The notes: generated from the letters alone by a model not told the origin. DNA of 37,722 nucleotides from Nocardioides stalactiti (GCF_014180715.1 NZ_JACEFC010000033.1:1-37722), one strand, 5' to 3'; counted from the first letter of the stretch, positions 1 to 8,466 are shown. A program made the numbers and translations.

Positions 1-1
1 G

Positions 2-1597
2 CTCGGGACCCGGTTCGGCGCCGACCCGGCCCGGGGGCTCGGCCGGTCGATGACGGCACGCCTCGCGATCCACGCGGGCGACGTCGAGGGCGGTATCGCG
101 ATGCTGGACGAGCTCGCGGTCGACCTGGCGGCCGGCGACTTCGACCCACTGACGACCGGCAACGTCTATTGCGAGCTGATCTGCATCGCCCAGTGGCTGG
201 GCCGGCCGGACCGGGCGCGCGAGTGGACCGACGTGATGGAGCGCTGGCGGCACGGCCGGGCGTACGGCGCTTCGCACGGTCGATGTCGGGTGCACCGCGC
301 CGAGCTGCTCCGGGTCTCCGGACCGGGCGCCGCCGCCGAGGAGGAGGCCCTGGCTGCCTGCGACGAGCTGCGGCCGTGGATGCGCCGCGAGCTCGGGTGG
401 CCGCTGGTCGAGCTCGGCACCATCCGTCTGCGCCTCGGTGACCTCGAAGGAGCCGAGGAGGCGTTCCTCGGTGCCCACGAGCGCGCCTGGTCTCCGCAAC
501 CGGGTCTCGCCCTTCTCCGGCTCGAGCAGGGCGACGCTGTCACGGCGACCGAGATGCTGCGCAGCGAGATAGAGCACCCGGCGGACCTGCCGTGGAAGGA
601 GCGGCCACCCTTCGGTGAGCTGCGCATGGTGCCGCTCCTCGAGGCGCAGGTCGTGGTGGCGACAGCGACCGGCGACGCCGCGACCGCGCGCTCGGCGGCC
701 GACCGACTGCTGGCGGTCGCCGAGAGCAGTCCCGGGCCCGGCCTCGAGGCGATCGCGGCACTCGCCGATGCCCGCGCCGCCCTGCTGGCAGACGACACGA
801 CGACGGCCGCGGCGCGGTCGCAGCAGGCTGTCGCAGCCTGGGTGGACATGCAGGCACCGTACGACGCAGCGGTCGCTCGGACCGTCCTCGCCGACGCTCT
901 CGCCGCGGCCGGGAACAGCTCCGGCGCCGCGTTGGAGCGGACGTCGGCGTTGGCTGCGTTCGTCGAGTTCGGTGCAGTGCGGCGAGAAGCGGACGTCCGG
1001 ACGCTGCTCGAGGTCGGTGTGAGCGGAACCGGCACGCCGGTTCGCGCCGCGGCAGGCGCTCCGGTCGAGGCGGAGCTGGTGAAGCGCGGTGACCACTGGG
1101 AGGTTGCGTTCCAGGGGCGCGTCGCGGTGCTCGCCGACCTCAAGGGCATCGGTTACCTGGCCGCCCTGATCGCCCGACCGGGCCGGGAGGTGCATGCGCT
1201 CGACCTGGTCGGCGGGGTGGTGGAGCAGGGACTTCCGGTCATCGACGAGGAGGCGAAGGCGTCGTACCGACGTCGTCTGGCCGAGGTCGAGGACGACATC
1301 GCCGAGGCCGAGCGCGACCACGACGAAGCCCGCCGGCTGCTCGCCGAGCGCGACCGGGACTACCTCGTCGCCGAGCTCACCGCGGCCGTCGGTCTCGGGG
1401 GACGCTCACGAACGACCGGGAGCAGCGGCGAGCGGGCGCGTGGTGCGGTCACGCGCTCCCTGCGCTACGCCCTGGCGCGGCTCGAGGAGCAGCATCCCGA
1501 CCTCGGCGCGCACCTCGCACGCACCGTGCGGACGGGAGCCTCCTGCAGCTATCAGCCGGACCCGCTCACGCCGATCTCGTGGCGTCTCAGCGGGTGA
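2..1597 (+). CDS. C-terminal part of a large TPR-containing ATPase/regulator-like protein (5' truncated)
   Basis: The frame is open from the left edge to TGA at 1595-1597, giving at least 531 residues, so the N-terminus lies outside the window. The ATG at 50 has no ribosome binding site and is probably internal. The visible part is Ala/Leu/Glu-rich helical sequence resembling degenerate TPR repeats over about the first 340 residues. A short segment (HWEVAFQGRVAVLADLKGI, then GYLAALIARPGREVHALDL) follows, which I recall from the C-termini of actinobacterial AAA/LuxR-type or STAND-type regulators. A charged, coiled-coil-like stretch comes next. No HTH is visible. Its stop lies 10 nt beyond the stop of the convergent gene at 1587-1976, so the two 3' ends overlap by 11 bp. 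Role is inferred from architecture only. Confidence 0.6.
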   Translation, partial: LGTRFGADPARGLGRSMTARLAIHAGDVEGGIAMLDELAVDLAAGDFDPLTTGNVYCELICIAQWLGRPDRAREWTDVMERWRHGRAYGASHGRCRVHRAELLRVSGPGAAAEEEALAACDELRPWMRRELGWPLVELGTIRLRLGDLEGAEEAFLGAHERAWSPQPGLALLRLEQGDAVTATEMLRSEIEHPADLPWKERPPFGELRMVPLLEAQVVVATATGDAATARSAADRLLAVAESSPGPGLEAIAALADARAALLADDTTTAAARSQQAVAAWVDMQAPYDAAVARTVLADALAAAGNSSGAALERTSALAAFVEFGAVRREADVRTLLEVGVSGTGTPVRAAAGAPVEAELVKRGDHWEVAFQGRVAVLADLKGIGYLAALIARPGREVHALDLVGGVVEQGLPVIDEEAKASYRRRLAEVEDDIAEAERDHDEARRLLAERDRDYLVAELTAAVGLGGRSRTTGSSGERARGAVTRSLRYALARLEEQHPDLGAHLARTVRTGASCSYQPDPLTPISWRLSG

Positions 1598-1976
1598 CGC
1601 GGATCGTGCGACTGGTGTCGCCCGCGCACCGCGGCGTCGCCTTGACCTCGGCGTAGAAGCGACCCTCGGCGCGGCGGGCCCGGACCGACCAGTAGCCGAC
1701 CGAGAACTCGCCGGTGTCGGTGGCGAAGCGGACGTCGTCCCGACCGCCGCGGCTGCCGACCTGCTTCATCACCAGCACGGTCCGGCCGACGGCGCAGGAG
1801 TCCTCGTCGGTGATGATCGCGCCGTGCAGGTCGATGCCGTTGTCCTGGATCGTGACCCGGTTGGCCGCCGGCGCGACGGCCTGGCCGGCCGGGCCGAGCA
1901 GCACGAGAGCATTGCCGGCGGTCACGGCCAGGGCTGCGACGGTTCGTCGATGGCGAGCGGGAGGGTGCACCCCCAT
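1587..1976 (-). CDS. Small secreted beta-domain protein, paralog 3 of 3
   Basis: This 129-residue protein has an N-terminal signal-like segment (RRTVAALAVTAGNALVLLGP) and a single domain with the pattern VTIQ-x-G-DLHG, SC-x3-R-x-VLVMK, a GG-x-DDVRFATDT turn, GRFYAEVK and C-x-GDTSRTIRVTR. The same pattern occurs in the next two genes upstream on this strand. Two cysteines are conserved among the three. Its ATG shares one base with the TGA of the preceding gene (TGATG at 1974-1978), so translation is probably coupled. I recall similar small export-signal domains in actinobacteria with beta-sandwich-like predictions, but no function. It is the most diverged of the three. Confidence 0.7.
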   Translation of the reverse strand: MGVHPPARHRRTVAALAVTAGNALVLLGPAGQAVAPAANRVTIQDNGIDLHGAIITDEDSCAVGRTVLVMKQVGSRGGRDDVRFATDTGEFSVGYWSVRARRAEGRFYAEVKATPRCAGDTSRTIRVTR

Positions 1977-2356
1977 CAGCGGGTGACGCGGATGGTGGGG
2001 CTGGAGTCCGCCTGGCAGTTCGGCGTCTTCCTGACCTTGGCGTAGTACCTGCCCGGGGTGCCGGTGTTGCCGGTGTTCCAGTCGCCGTCGGTGTCGGTGG
2101 TGTCGTTGGCGAAGTGGGAGTCGTCGCCACCGCCGCGGGTGCCGATGACCTTGAAGAGCACCACGAAGCGATCAGCCTTGCAGCTGGCGCGCGGGCTCTT
2201 GACCTTGCCGAACAGGTCGGTGCCCTCGGCCTGGATGGTGACGGTCGAGTCGGCGGGAGCGACCGTGGCTTCGGCCGGGCTGAGCCCGACGACGCAGGTG
2301 GCGGTGGCCAGGAACCCGAGAGCGAGTCGGCCGGGAGCGGAGGCGAAGGTTCTCAT
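1976..2356 (-). CDS. Small secreted beta-domain protein, paralog 2 of 3
   Basis: This 126-residue protein begins MRTFASAPGRLALGFLATAT, a signal peptide probably cleaved near AEA. The domain reads VTIQAEGTDLFGKV, SCKADRFVVLFKVIGTRGGG, DTDGDWNTGNTGTPGRYYAK and ends SSPTIRVTR. It is very close to the paralog at 2436-2810 and has the same two cysteines. The frame is open well upstream, but the ATG at 2356 is chosen because a TACTGT -10 element ends 6 nt before it and the residues before it do not look like a protein start. There is no ribosome binding site, which fits a leaderless transcript. The gene overlaps the downstream paralog by one base. Function unknown; probably extracellular. Confidence 0.75.
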   Translation of the reverse strand: MRTFASAPGRLALGFLATATCVVGLSPAEATVAPADSTVTIQAEGTDLFGKVKSPRASCKADRFVVLFKVIGTRGGGDDSHFANDTTDTDGDWNTGNTGTPGRYYAKVRKTPNCQADSSPTIRVTR

Positions 2357-2362
2357 CGCGCC

Positions 2363-2368
2363 ACAGTA
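2363..2368 (-). promoter_or_regulatory. Candidate leaderless -10 element (TACTGT)
   Basis: On the minus strand TACTGT fits the actinobacterial -10 pattern TANNNT and is followed by six bases (GGCGCG) and ATG at 2356-2354. The predicted transcription start falls at or next to the A of ATG. No good -35 is visible. The expected -35 position lies within the terminator hairpin of the upstream paralog. Confidence 0.5.
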
Positions 2369-2376
2369 GGCCCGAA

Positions 2377-2419
2377 AGCGGGGTGGCGCCCCCGGTTCCG
2401 GGAGAGACGCCACCCCGCT
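2377..2419 (-). terminator. Hairpin terminator between paralogs
   Basis: AGCGGGGTGGCG (2377-2388) and CGCCACCCCGCT (2408-2419) are perfectly complementary 12-bp arms around a 19-nt loop. It begins 17 nt after the stop of the gene at 2436-2810 in the direction of transcription. There is no T-tract, as is usual in high-GC actinomycetes. It would separate the first paralog from the coupled downstream pair. Confidence 0.65.
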
Positions 2420-2435
2420 CGGGGCCGATGAGCCG

Positions 2436-2810
2436 TCAGCGAGACGCGGTGATCGTGGGGCTGAAGTCGGCCTTGCAGAAGGAGTTCTTCTTGACCTTGG
2501 CGTAGAACTTGCCCTCGGTGCCGGTGTTGCCGGTGCTCCAGTCACCGTCGGTGTCGGAGGTGTCCGACGCGAACCGGATGTCGTCGCCGCCGCCGCGGGT
2601 GCCGACGACCTTGAACACGATGACCTTGCGGTCGGCCTCGCAGGACGCGAGCGAGCTGCTGACGTTGCCGAAGAGGTCGGTGCCCTCGGCCTGGATGGTG
2701 ACCGTGGAGGGGGTGAGCGCGGCGGCCTGGGCGCCGGGGGCGAGCCCGACGGCGGCACCGGCGGAGAGGCCGAGGACGGAGAAGGCGGCGGCACGGAGGA
2801 TGGTCTTCAT
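2436..2810 (-). CDS. Small secreted beta-domain protein, paralog 1 of 3
   Basis: This 124-residue protein has a clear signal peptide (MKTILRAAAFSVLGLSAGAA, cleavage probably at AQA-A). One domain follows: VTIQAEGTDLFGNV, SCEADRKVIVFKVVGTRGGG, DDIRFASDTSDTDGDWSTGN, TEGKFYAKVKKNSFC and SPTITASR. It is close to the protein at 1976-2356. The ATG at 2810 is preceded by an AAAGGA ribosome binding site eight bases upstream. It has its own hairpin terminator, so it is probably transcribed separately from its two paralogs. The domain looks like a secreted beta-sandwich with one possible disulfide. Binding partner and function unknown. Confidence 0.8.
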   Translation of the reverse strand: MKTILRAAAFSVLGLSAGAAVGLAPGAQAAALTPSTVTIQAEGTDLFGNVSSSLASCEADRKVIVFKVVGTRGGGDDIRFASDTSDTDGDWSTGNTGTEGKFYAKVKKNSFCKADFSPTITASR

Positions 2811-2942
2811 GGGAGTGGTCCTTTCAGGAGGGGAACCGACCCGGTGGATCGGTGTTGTGTCCTGTGGATGCAGCCCACCCGGGGTCCAGTTCCCGGTTTC
2901 CCGAAAAAACTTCTGGACGACGTCGCGCCGCCTCGGTCCAGG

Positions 2943-3902
2943 TCAGCCGAAGACGTCGACGTGCACGTGGTCGCGGTGCTCGAGGATCGCGACCGAACCG
3001 CTGGAGGACGGCGGGTCGTAGTCCCGCCAGCCGTCGCGCCCGGCGGTCCAGATCCGGTCGTCGTAGATGACGGTGCGGATGTCGAGGCGCGCGGCGTTGC
3101 CGACCAGGTAGTGCGCCACGGCCCAGCCCCGCGTCCGGTTGGTCGCGTTGACGGGTCTGAAGAAGATGTCGATCGCGCGGCCCTCGTAGTGGGCCGACCC
3201 CTCCATGTGTCCCGTGGAGACACCGCCGGGCTCGAACCCGCCGAGCGACAGCTCGCCGAAGCGCTCCAGCAGGTCCACCCGCACGTCGTCGGCGCGCCCG
3301 GTCAGGCCCGTCTCGATGAGCTCCTCGTCGCTGGAGGGGGCGCCGCCGTCCAGGTCGCACGTGAAGGTCGCGGGGGAGTAGCCGGTGAGCGCCGAGGCGA
3401 GGGCACGGGCGTCGGCCTCGTGGTCGGCGTACGCGTCGGGGAAGGCGGAGCGCTGCACCTCCTGGGCCGCGACGGTGATCGCCAGGTTCTCGTAGCCGTC
3501 GACCTTCTCCAGCGCGTCGTAGAACGCGTTGGTCGAGTAGACCGGGTCGAGGATCTCCTCGCGGGTGCCCCACCCCTGGGAGGGCCGCTGCTGGAACAGG
3601 CCGACGGAGTCGCGGTCGCCGTAGTCGATGTTCTCGAGCTTGGACTCCTGGTACGCCGTCGCCAGGGCGATCGACACCGCTCGCGCGGGCAGCCGACGCT
3701 CCATCGCGATCGCCGCGATCAGGGTCGCGTTCTCCGCCTGCTCCCCGCTGATCTCGACCTCGTGGTCGTCGACGGTGACCGAGCAGTCACCGCTCGGACC
3801 GGAGATGAGGTCGTCGACGGCGTTGAGGATCACGACGCCGATGACGGCCACCAGTCCCAGGGCGGTGAGCGCCACGCCCACCGCCAGCCACCTCCCCTTC
3901 AT
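2943..3902 (-). CDS. Membrane-anchored cell-wall protein: transglycosylase-like plus LAS/M15-like domain
   Basis: A 319-residue protein. Residues 6-28 form a membrane anchor. Residues about 55-180 resemble the lysozyme-like fold of lytic transglycosylases, with a candidate catalytic Glu86 (AYQESKLENIDYGDRDSVG) and the GLFQQRPSQGWGT segment. Residues about 205-319 carry an LAS-type zinc peptidase signature: H238 six residues before D245 (HYEGRAID), then E308 and an HVH pair (H312, H314) at the C-terminus. Homologs are usually annotated only as hypothetical. The likely role is peptidoglycan remodelling at the outer membrane face. It starts at ATG 3902, with only a poorly spaced GGAG. It stands alone downstream of dapD on the same strand. 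Confidence 0.7.
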   Translation of the reverse strand: MKGRWLAVGVALTALGLVAVIGVVILNAVDDLISGPSGDCSVTVDDHEVEISGEQAENATLIAAIAMERRLPARAVSIALATAYQESKLENIDYGDRDSVGLFQQRPSQGWGTREEILDPVYSTNAFYDALEKVDGYENLAITVAAQEVQRSAFPDAYADHEADARALASALTGYSPATFTCDLDGGAPSSDEELIETGLTGRADDVRVDLLERFGELSLGGFEPGGVSTGHMEGSAHYEGRAIDIFFRPVNATNRTRGWAVAHYLVGNAARLDIRTVIYDDRIWTAGRDGWRDYDPPSSSGSVAILEHRDHVHVDVFG

Positions 3903-3953
3903 GCTCCGAGTGTCCGTGACGGGTGGTGAGGTCGGCCCGAGGGCGGGCGCACC

Positions 3954-4892
3954 TCAGTTGGCGTGCAGCGCTGCGTTGAGGGCGATGCCCTCGCCCTGCC
4001 ACGGCACGGCCTCGATCGCCCCGGACTGGCTGTTGCGGCGGAACAGGACGTTCGACGCGCCCGACAGGTCGCGGGCCTTCATGACCGTCGGCTCCGCACC
4101 GGAGAGGTGCACGAGCACCTTGGTGCCGGCGGTGACGTAGCAGCCCGCCTCGACGACGCAGTCGTCGCCGAGGGAGATGCCGACCCCGGCGTTGGCGCCG
4201 ATCAGGCAGCGCTTGCCGATCGAGATGACCTCCTTGCCGCCGCCCGACAGGGTGCCCATGATCGAGGCGCCGCCACCGACGTCGGAGCCGTCGTCGACGA
4301 CGACGCCGGCGGAGATCCGGCCCTCGACCATCGAGGCGCCGAGCGTGCCGGCGTTGAAGTTCACGAAGCCCTCGTGCATGACCGTCGTACCGGACGCGAG
4401 GTGGGCTCCCAGCCGGACCCGGTCGGCGTCGGCGATCCGGACGCCGGAGGGCACGACGTAGTCGACCATCCGCGGGAACTTGTCGACGCCGTAGACCGCG
4501 ACGACCTCGCCGGCGGCCCGGAGGCGCGCGCGGGTCAGCTCGAAGCCGTCGACCGCGCACGGGCCGGCGCTGGTCCACACGACGTTGGTCAGCAGGCCGA
4601 AGACGCCGTCGAGGTTGAGGCCGTGGGGCGCGACGAGGCGGTGCGACAGCAGGTGCAGCCGCAGCCAGGCCTCGGTGGCGTCCGCCGGGGCGGCGGCGAG
4701 GTCCGCGACCTCGACCAGGGTGACCCGCTTCTCGACCGCGCGGACCTTGTCGCTGCCCTCGAGCGCCGCGAGCTCGGCCGGCGCGACGGCGTCCGCCGGC
4801 TTCGCGCCGAGCGCGGGGGAGGGGAACCAGGTGTCGAGCACCGAGTTGTCCGAGGCGTAGGTGGTCAGGCCGTAGCCCCAAGCAGCAGTCAC
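3954..4892 (-). CDS. dapD: 2,3,4,5-tetrahydropyridine-2,6-dicarboxylate N-succinyltransferase
   Basis: A 312-residue DapD of the actinobacterial type. It transfers succinyl from succinyl-CoA to tetrahydrodipicolinate, a step of the succinylase branch to meso-diaminopimelate and lysine, in the cytoplasm. The N-terminus ([19 protein letters not shown]) matches mycobacterial DapD as I recall it. The C-terminal half has left-handed beta-helix hexapeptide repeats ([20 protein letters not shown], then [17 protein letters not shown]). The start is GTG 4892. The reading frame runs on far upstream, antisense to ileS, but sequence before this GTG has no family resemblance. A TAGAAT -10 element lies eight bases before the GTG, so the mRNA may be leaderless. 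The partner gene dapE lies at 10243-11334. Confidence 0.93.
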   Translation of the reverse strand: MTAAWGYGLTTYASDNSVLDTWFPSPALGAKPADAVAPAELAALEGSDKVRAVEKRVTLVEVADLAAAPADATEAWLRLHLLSHRLVAPHGLNLDGVFGLLTNVVWTSAGPCAVDGFELTRARLRAAGEVVAVYGVDKFPRMVDYVVPSGVRIADADRVRLGAHLASGTTVMHEGFVNFNAGTLGASMVEGRISAGVVVDDGSDVGGGASIMGTLSGGGKEVISIGKRCLIGANAGVGISLGDDCVVEAGCYVTAGTKVLVHLSGAEPTVMKARDLSGASNVLFRRNSQSGAIEAVPWQGEGIALNAALHAN

Positions 4893-4900
4893 GTGGGGTG

Positions 4901-4906
4901 ATTCTA
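4901..4906 (-). promoter_or_regulatory. Candidate leaderless -10 element of dapD (TAGAAT)
   Basis: The minus strand reads TAGAAT, eight bases, then the dapD GTG (4892-4890). The spacing puts the transcription start at the start codon. There is no Shine-Dalgarno sequence between them. The -35 region is not recognisable. Confidence 0.5.
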
Positions 4907-4953
4907 GGGGGCAGGGCGGGTGAACTGATTCGCACCCGACCCCGGCAGCGCCG

Positions 4954-4959
4954 TACGCT
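4954..4959 (+). promoter_or_regulatory. Candidate -10 element of the ileS T-box transcript (TACGCT)
   Basis: TACGCT fits TANNNT and lies 12 nt before Stem I of the T-box. Transcription would begin near 4966, just before the structured leader. The -35 is unclear. Confidence 0.35.
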
Positions 4960-4971
4960 GGGCCCACAGGC

Positions 4972-5163
4972 GCTCGAGCCGTCATCAGCGGCGAGCCCCG
5001 GGAAGAACAGCCCCGCCGACGCGGGGGGCCCAGTAGAACCCGGCGGGAAGGCCCGTCACAGCCGTGAACGAGAGGTCGACGACTCCAACATCGGGGTGGG
5101 CGGCAAGCAGGGTGGTACCGCGGCGAGAGTCGTCCCTGTGGCCCGATGAGACCGACCCGCAGG
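4972..5163 (+). promoter_or_regulatory. Translational T-box riboswitch, isoleucine specifier, ultrashort Stem I
   Basis: The conserved T-box AGGGTGGTACCGCGG lies at 5109-5123. Its TGGT (5113-5116) would pair with the ACCA end of uncharged tRNA. Stem I is very short: GCTCG (4972-4976) plus CCG (4979-4981) pair with CGG (4989-4991) plus CGAGC (4992-4996). The seven-base loop TCATCAG (4982-4988) holds the Ile specifier ATC at 4984-4986. A second hairpin is CCCCGC/GCGGGG (5011-5026). The antisequestrator pairs AGGG (5109-5112) with CCCT (5134-5137). The competing sequestrator pairs 5135-5141 with 5157-5163, which includes part of the AGGAG ribosome binding site (5161-5165). There is no terminator between T-box and start, so control is at translation initiation. 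This matches the ileS T-boxes known in actinobacteria. Confidence 0.93.
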
Positions 5164-5174
5164 AGCCGTGACCG

Positions 5175-8100
5175 ATGACCTACCCCAGGGTCAGCAACGA
5201 CAGTGCCGACAAGACCGCCGGCGTCCCGTCCTCGCCGCGCTTCCCCGAGATCGAGGAGCGGGTCCTGGCCTACTGGGCCGAGGACGACACCTTCCGCGCG
5301 AGCGTCGAGGCGCGTGACGCCGGGACCGACGGCGAGAACGAGTTCGTCTTCTACGACGGCCCGCCGTTCGCCAACGGGCTCCCGCACTACGGCCACCTGC
5401 TGACGGGCTACGTCAAGGACATCGTGCCGCGCTACCAGACCATGCGCGGCAAGCGCGTCGAGCGCCGGTTCGGGTGGGACACCCACGGTCTGCCGGCCGA
5501 GCTCGAGGCGATGCGCCTCAACGACATCAAGACCACCGACGAGATCGTCGAGATGGGCATCGACAAGTTCAACGACGCCTGCCGGGCGTCGGTCCTCAAG
5601 TACACCGGCGAGTGGCGCGACTACGTCACCCGGCAGGCGCGCTGGGTCGACTTCGACAACGACTACAAGACCATGAACCCCGAGTTCATGGAGTCGGTGC
5701 TGTGGGCCTTCAAGAGCCTCTTCGACAAGGGCCTGGTCTACGAGGGCTTCCGCGTCCTGCCGTACTGCTGGAACGACGAGACGCCGCTCTCCAACCACGA
5801 GCTGCGGATGGACGACGACGTCTACCAGGACCGGCAGGACCCGTCGGTCACGGTCGGCTTCGAGATCACGACCGAGGGACCGTTCGCGGGCGCGAAGGTC
5901 CTCATCTGGACCACCACGCCGTGGACGCTGCCGAGCAACCTGGCGGTCATGGTCGGCTCGGACATCGACTACGTCGCGGTCCAGCACGACGGTGACCGGC
6001 TGATCCTCGCCGAGGCCCGGCTGGGTGCCTACGCTCGCGAGCTGGGCGACGAGCCCGAGGTCGTGTGGCGCGGCCAGGGGTCCGACCTGATCGGCCTGAC
6101 CTACGCCCCACCGTTCTCCTACTTCGCCGACCACGCCCGGGCGTTCCGGGTCGTCGCGGCCGACGAGGCCGTCACCACCACCGACGGCACCGGCCTGGTC
6201 CACAGTGCCGGCGCGTTCGGTGAGGTCGACAAGGAGGTGACCGACCGCGAGGGCATCGAGCCGGTCATGCCCGTCGGCAAGGACGGCCGCTTCACGCACC
6301 CGGTCGCCGAGTACGCCGGCATGCTCGTCTTCGACGCCAACCCGCACATCATCGACGACCTGAAGAGCACGGGAGGCTCGGTCACGCCCGGCACGGTGCT
6401 GGTCCGGCGCGAGACCTACAACCACTCCTACCCGCACTGCTGGCGCTGTCGCGAGCCCCTGATCTACAAGGGCGTCGAGTCGTGGTTCGTCGAGGTCACC
6501 AAGTTCAAGAGCCGGATGCTCGAGCTCAACGAGCAGATCCGCTGGGTGCCCGAGCACATCAAGCACGGTCAGTTCGGCAAGTGGCTGGAGAACGCCCGCG
6601 ACTGGTCGATCACCCGCAACCGCTTCTGGGGCAGCCCGGTGCCGGTGTGGAAGAGCGACGACCCGGCGTACCCCCGGATCGACGTCTACGGCTCCTTCGC
6701 GGAGATCGAGCGCGACTTCGGGCGGCTGCCGCTCAACGCGGACGGCGAGCCCGACCTGCACCGGCCGTGGGTCGACGACCTCACCCGGCCCAACCCCGAC
6801 GACCCCACCGGCCGGTCGACGATGCGGCGCGTCAGCGACGTGCTGGACGTCTGGTTCGACTCCGGCTCGATGAGCTTCGCCCAGGTGCACTACCCGTTCG
6901 AGGACGCGGACTGGTTCGACCACCACTTCCCGGGCGACTTCATCGTCGAGTACATCGGCCAGACCCGCGGCTGGTTCTACACGATGCACGTCCTGGCGAC
7001 GGCCCTCTTCGACCGCCCGGCGTTCTCCTCCTGCATCAGCCACGGCATCGTGCTCGGCTCCGACGGCAACAAGATGTCGAAGTCGCTGCGCAACTATCCC
7101 GACGTGCGCGAGGTCTTCGACCGTGACGGCGCCGACGCGATGCGCTGGTTCCTCATGGCCAGCCCGATCCTGCGCGGCGGCAACCTGGTCGTGACCGAGC
7201 AGGGCATCCGCGACGCGGTGCGCCAGGTGATGATCCCGCTCTGGAACACCTGGTACTTCTTCTCGCTGTACGCGAACGCCGAGGGCTACGAGGCGAAGGT
7301 CGGTGGACCGGAGTCGCTGGCCAGCACCGACCCGCTCGACCGCTACCTCCTCGCCAAGACCCGCCAGTACGTCGAGAAGCTCACGGCCGAGCTCGACGAC
7401 TATGCGATCGCCGACGCCTGCGAGACCACCCGCGGCTTCCTCGACGTCCTGACGAACTGGTACGTCCGCCGCTCGCGTGAGCGCTTCTGGGAGGGCCGCG
7501 CCGAGGCGTTCGAGACCCTCGCCGCGGTGCTCGACACCGTCTGCCGTGCGGTCGCGCCGCTGCTGCCGCTGACCACCGAGGAGGTCTGGCGCGGTCTCAC
7601 CGGCGGCCGGTCCGTGCACCTCGCGGACTGGCCGGACGCCTCGGCCCTGCCGACCGACGACGCGTTGGTCGCTGCGATGGACCAGGTGCGTGAGGTCTGC
7701 TCGGCCACGTCGGCGCTGCGCAAGGCCGGCGGCCTGCGCAACCGACTGCCGCTCGGCTCGCTCACCGTCGTCGTCGCCGACCCGGCCTCGCTCGAGGACT
7801 TCACATCGATCGTCGCTGACGAGGTCAACGTCAAGCACGTCCGGCTGCTCGCGGCCGACTCGCCCGAGGCCGGCGCCTACGGCATCTCGCAGCGGCTCTC
7901 CGTCAATGCCCGGGCCGCGGGGCCGCGGCTCGGCAAGGACGTCCAGGTCGCGATCAAGGCGTCGAAGTCCGGCGACTGGTCGGTCGCCGAGGACGGCACC
8001 GTCACCGCCGGCGGGCTGGCGCTGGTCGAGGGCGAGTACACGCTCGAGACGGTCGTGGGCTCCGAGACCGACGGCACCGCGACCGGCATGCTGCCGGGCG

Positions 8101-8396
8101 GGGGCTTCGTCGTGCTCGACACGGTCGTCACCCCCGAGCTCGCCGAGGAGGGCATCGCCCGCGACCTGGTCCGGGCGGTCCAGCAGGCGCGACGCGACGC
8201 CGACCTCGACGTCACCGACCGGATCGTGCTGACGATCGGCGGCTCCACCGCGGTCCTCGGAGCGGCGGGGACGCACGAGGACCTCATCTCCAAGGAGACG
8301 CTGGCGACGTCGTACGTGATCGACGAGGCGGCCGAGGGCACCGTGGTCACCGTCGGGGACGGCGAGACCGCGACGGTGACGGTCGTCCGGGCCTGA
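5175..8396 (+). CDS. ileS: Isoleucyl-tRNA synthetase
   Basis: A 1073-residue class I synthetase charging tRNA-Ile. The HIGH motif is HYGH at residues 71-74 ([12 protein letters not shown]) and the KMSKS motif is at 633-637 ([13 protein letters not shown]). The editing (CP1) domain lies between them. The anticodon-binding domain follows, with a long C-terminal extension. Length, HYGH and [15 protein letters not shown] place it in the eukaryote-like IleS clade typical of actinobacteria, members of which can be naturally insensitive to mupirocin (not shown for this protein). ATG 5175 is nine bases after AGGAG (5161-5165), the site the T-box can sequester. It lies between dapD and dapE, convergent with the RTX gene. 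Confidence 0.98.
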   Translation: MTYPRVSNDSADKTAGVPSSPRFPEIEERVLAYWAEDDTFRASVEARDAGTDGENEFVFYDGPPFANGLPHYGHLLTGYVKDIVPRYQTMRGKRVERRFGWDTHGLPAELEAMRLNDIKTTDEIVEMGIDKFNDACRASVLKYTGEWRDYVTRQARWVDFDNDYKTMNPEFMESVLWAFKSLFDKGLVYEGFRVLPYCWNDETPLSNHELRMDDDVYQDRQDPSVTVGFEITTEGPFAGAKVLIWTTTPWTLPSNLAVMVGSDIDYVAVQHDGDRLILAEARLGAYARELGDEPEVVWRGQGSDLIGLTYAPPFSYFADHARAFRVVAADEAVTTTDGTGLVHSAGAFGEVDKEVTDREGIEPVMPVGKDGRFTHPVAEYAGMLVFDANPHIIDDLKSTGGSVTPGTVLVRRETYNHSYPHCWRCREPLIYKGVESWFVEVTKFKSRMLELNEQIRWVPEHIKHGQFGKWLENARDWSITRNRFWGSPVPVWKSDDPAYPRIDVYGSFAEIERDFGRLPLNADGEPDLHRPWVDDLTRPNPDDPTGRSTMRRVSDVLDVWFDSGSMSFAQVHYPFEDADWFDHHFPGDFIVEYIGQTRGWFYTMHVLATALFDRPAFSSCISHGIVLGSDGNKMSKSLRNYPDVREVFDRDGADAMRWFLMASPILRGGNLVVTEQGIRDAVRQVMIPLWNTWYFFSLYANAEGYEAKVGGPESLASTDPLDRYLLAKTRQYVEKLTAELDDYAIADACETTRGFLDVLTNWYVRRSRERFWEGRAEAFETLAAVLDTVCRAVAPLLPLTTEEVWRGLTGGRSVHLADWPDASALPTDDALVAAMDQVREVCSATSALRKAGGLRNRLPLGSLTVVVADPASLEDFTSIVADEVNVKHVRLLAADSPEAGAYGISQRLSVNARAAGPRLGKDVQVAIKASKSGDWSVAEDGTVTAGGLALVEGEYTLETVVGSETDGTATGMLPGGGFVVLDTVVTPELAEEGIARDLVRAVQQARRDADLDVTDRIVLTIGGSTAVLGAAGTHEDLISKETLATSYVIDEAAEGTVVTVGDGETATVTVVRA

Positions 8397-8431
8397 CGGC
8401 CCCGGACGAGCCCCGGCCTCGCCGTCTGGCA

Positions 8432-8445
8432 GGCGTGCGCACGCC
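8432..8445. repeat. 14-bp perfect palindrome in the ileS/RTX convergent gap
   Basis: GGCGTGCGCACGCC is self-complementary and lies in the 70-bp gap between the convergent stops of ileS (8396) and the RTX gene (8467). It has no loop. It could aid transcript ending on both strands, but a chance origin in GC-rich DNA is possible. Confidence 0.3.
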
Positions 8446-8466
8446 ACGCTCGCTGACCGCACACCC

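Noticed and set aside
1026..1043. Perfect 8-bp inverted repeat GAACCGGC-AC-GCCGGTTC
   Set aside because: It lies inside the coding region of the left-edge regulator at a linker and has no promoter context; probably chance.
5078..5134. GACGACT (5078-5084) pairing with AGTCGTC (5128-5134) as a separate T-box stem
   Set aside because: The pairing is perfect but would disrupt the antisequestrator. It may be an alternative fold of the T-box rather than a distinct element, so it is not listed separately.
4893..8462. Very long minus-strand open frame antisense to ileS and continuous with dapD
   Set aside because: It is the mirror of ileS codons in GC-rich DNA: composition is Val/Asp/Arg/Gly-rich with no domain or signal. 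Only the dapD part has family resemblance.
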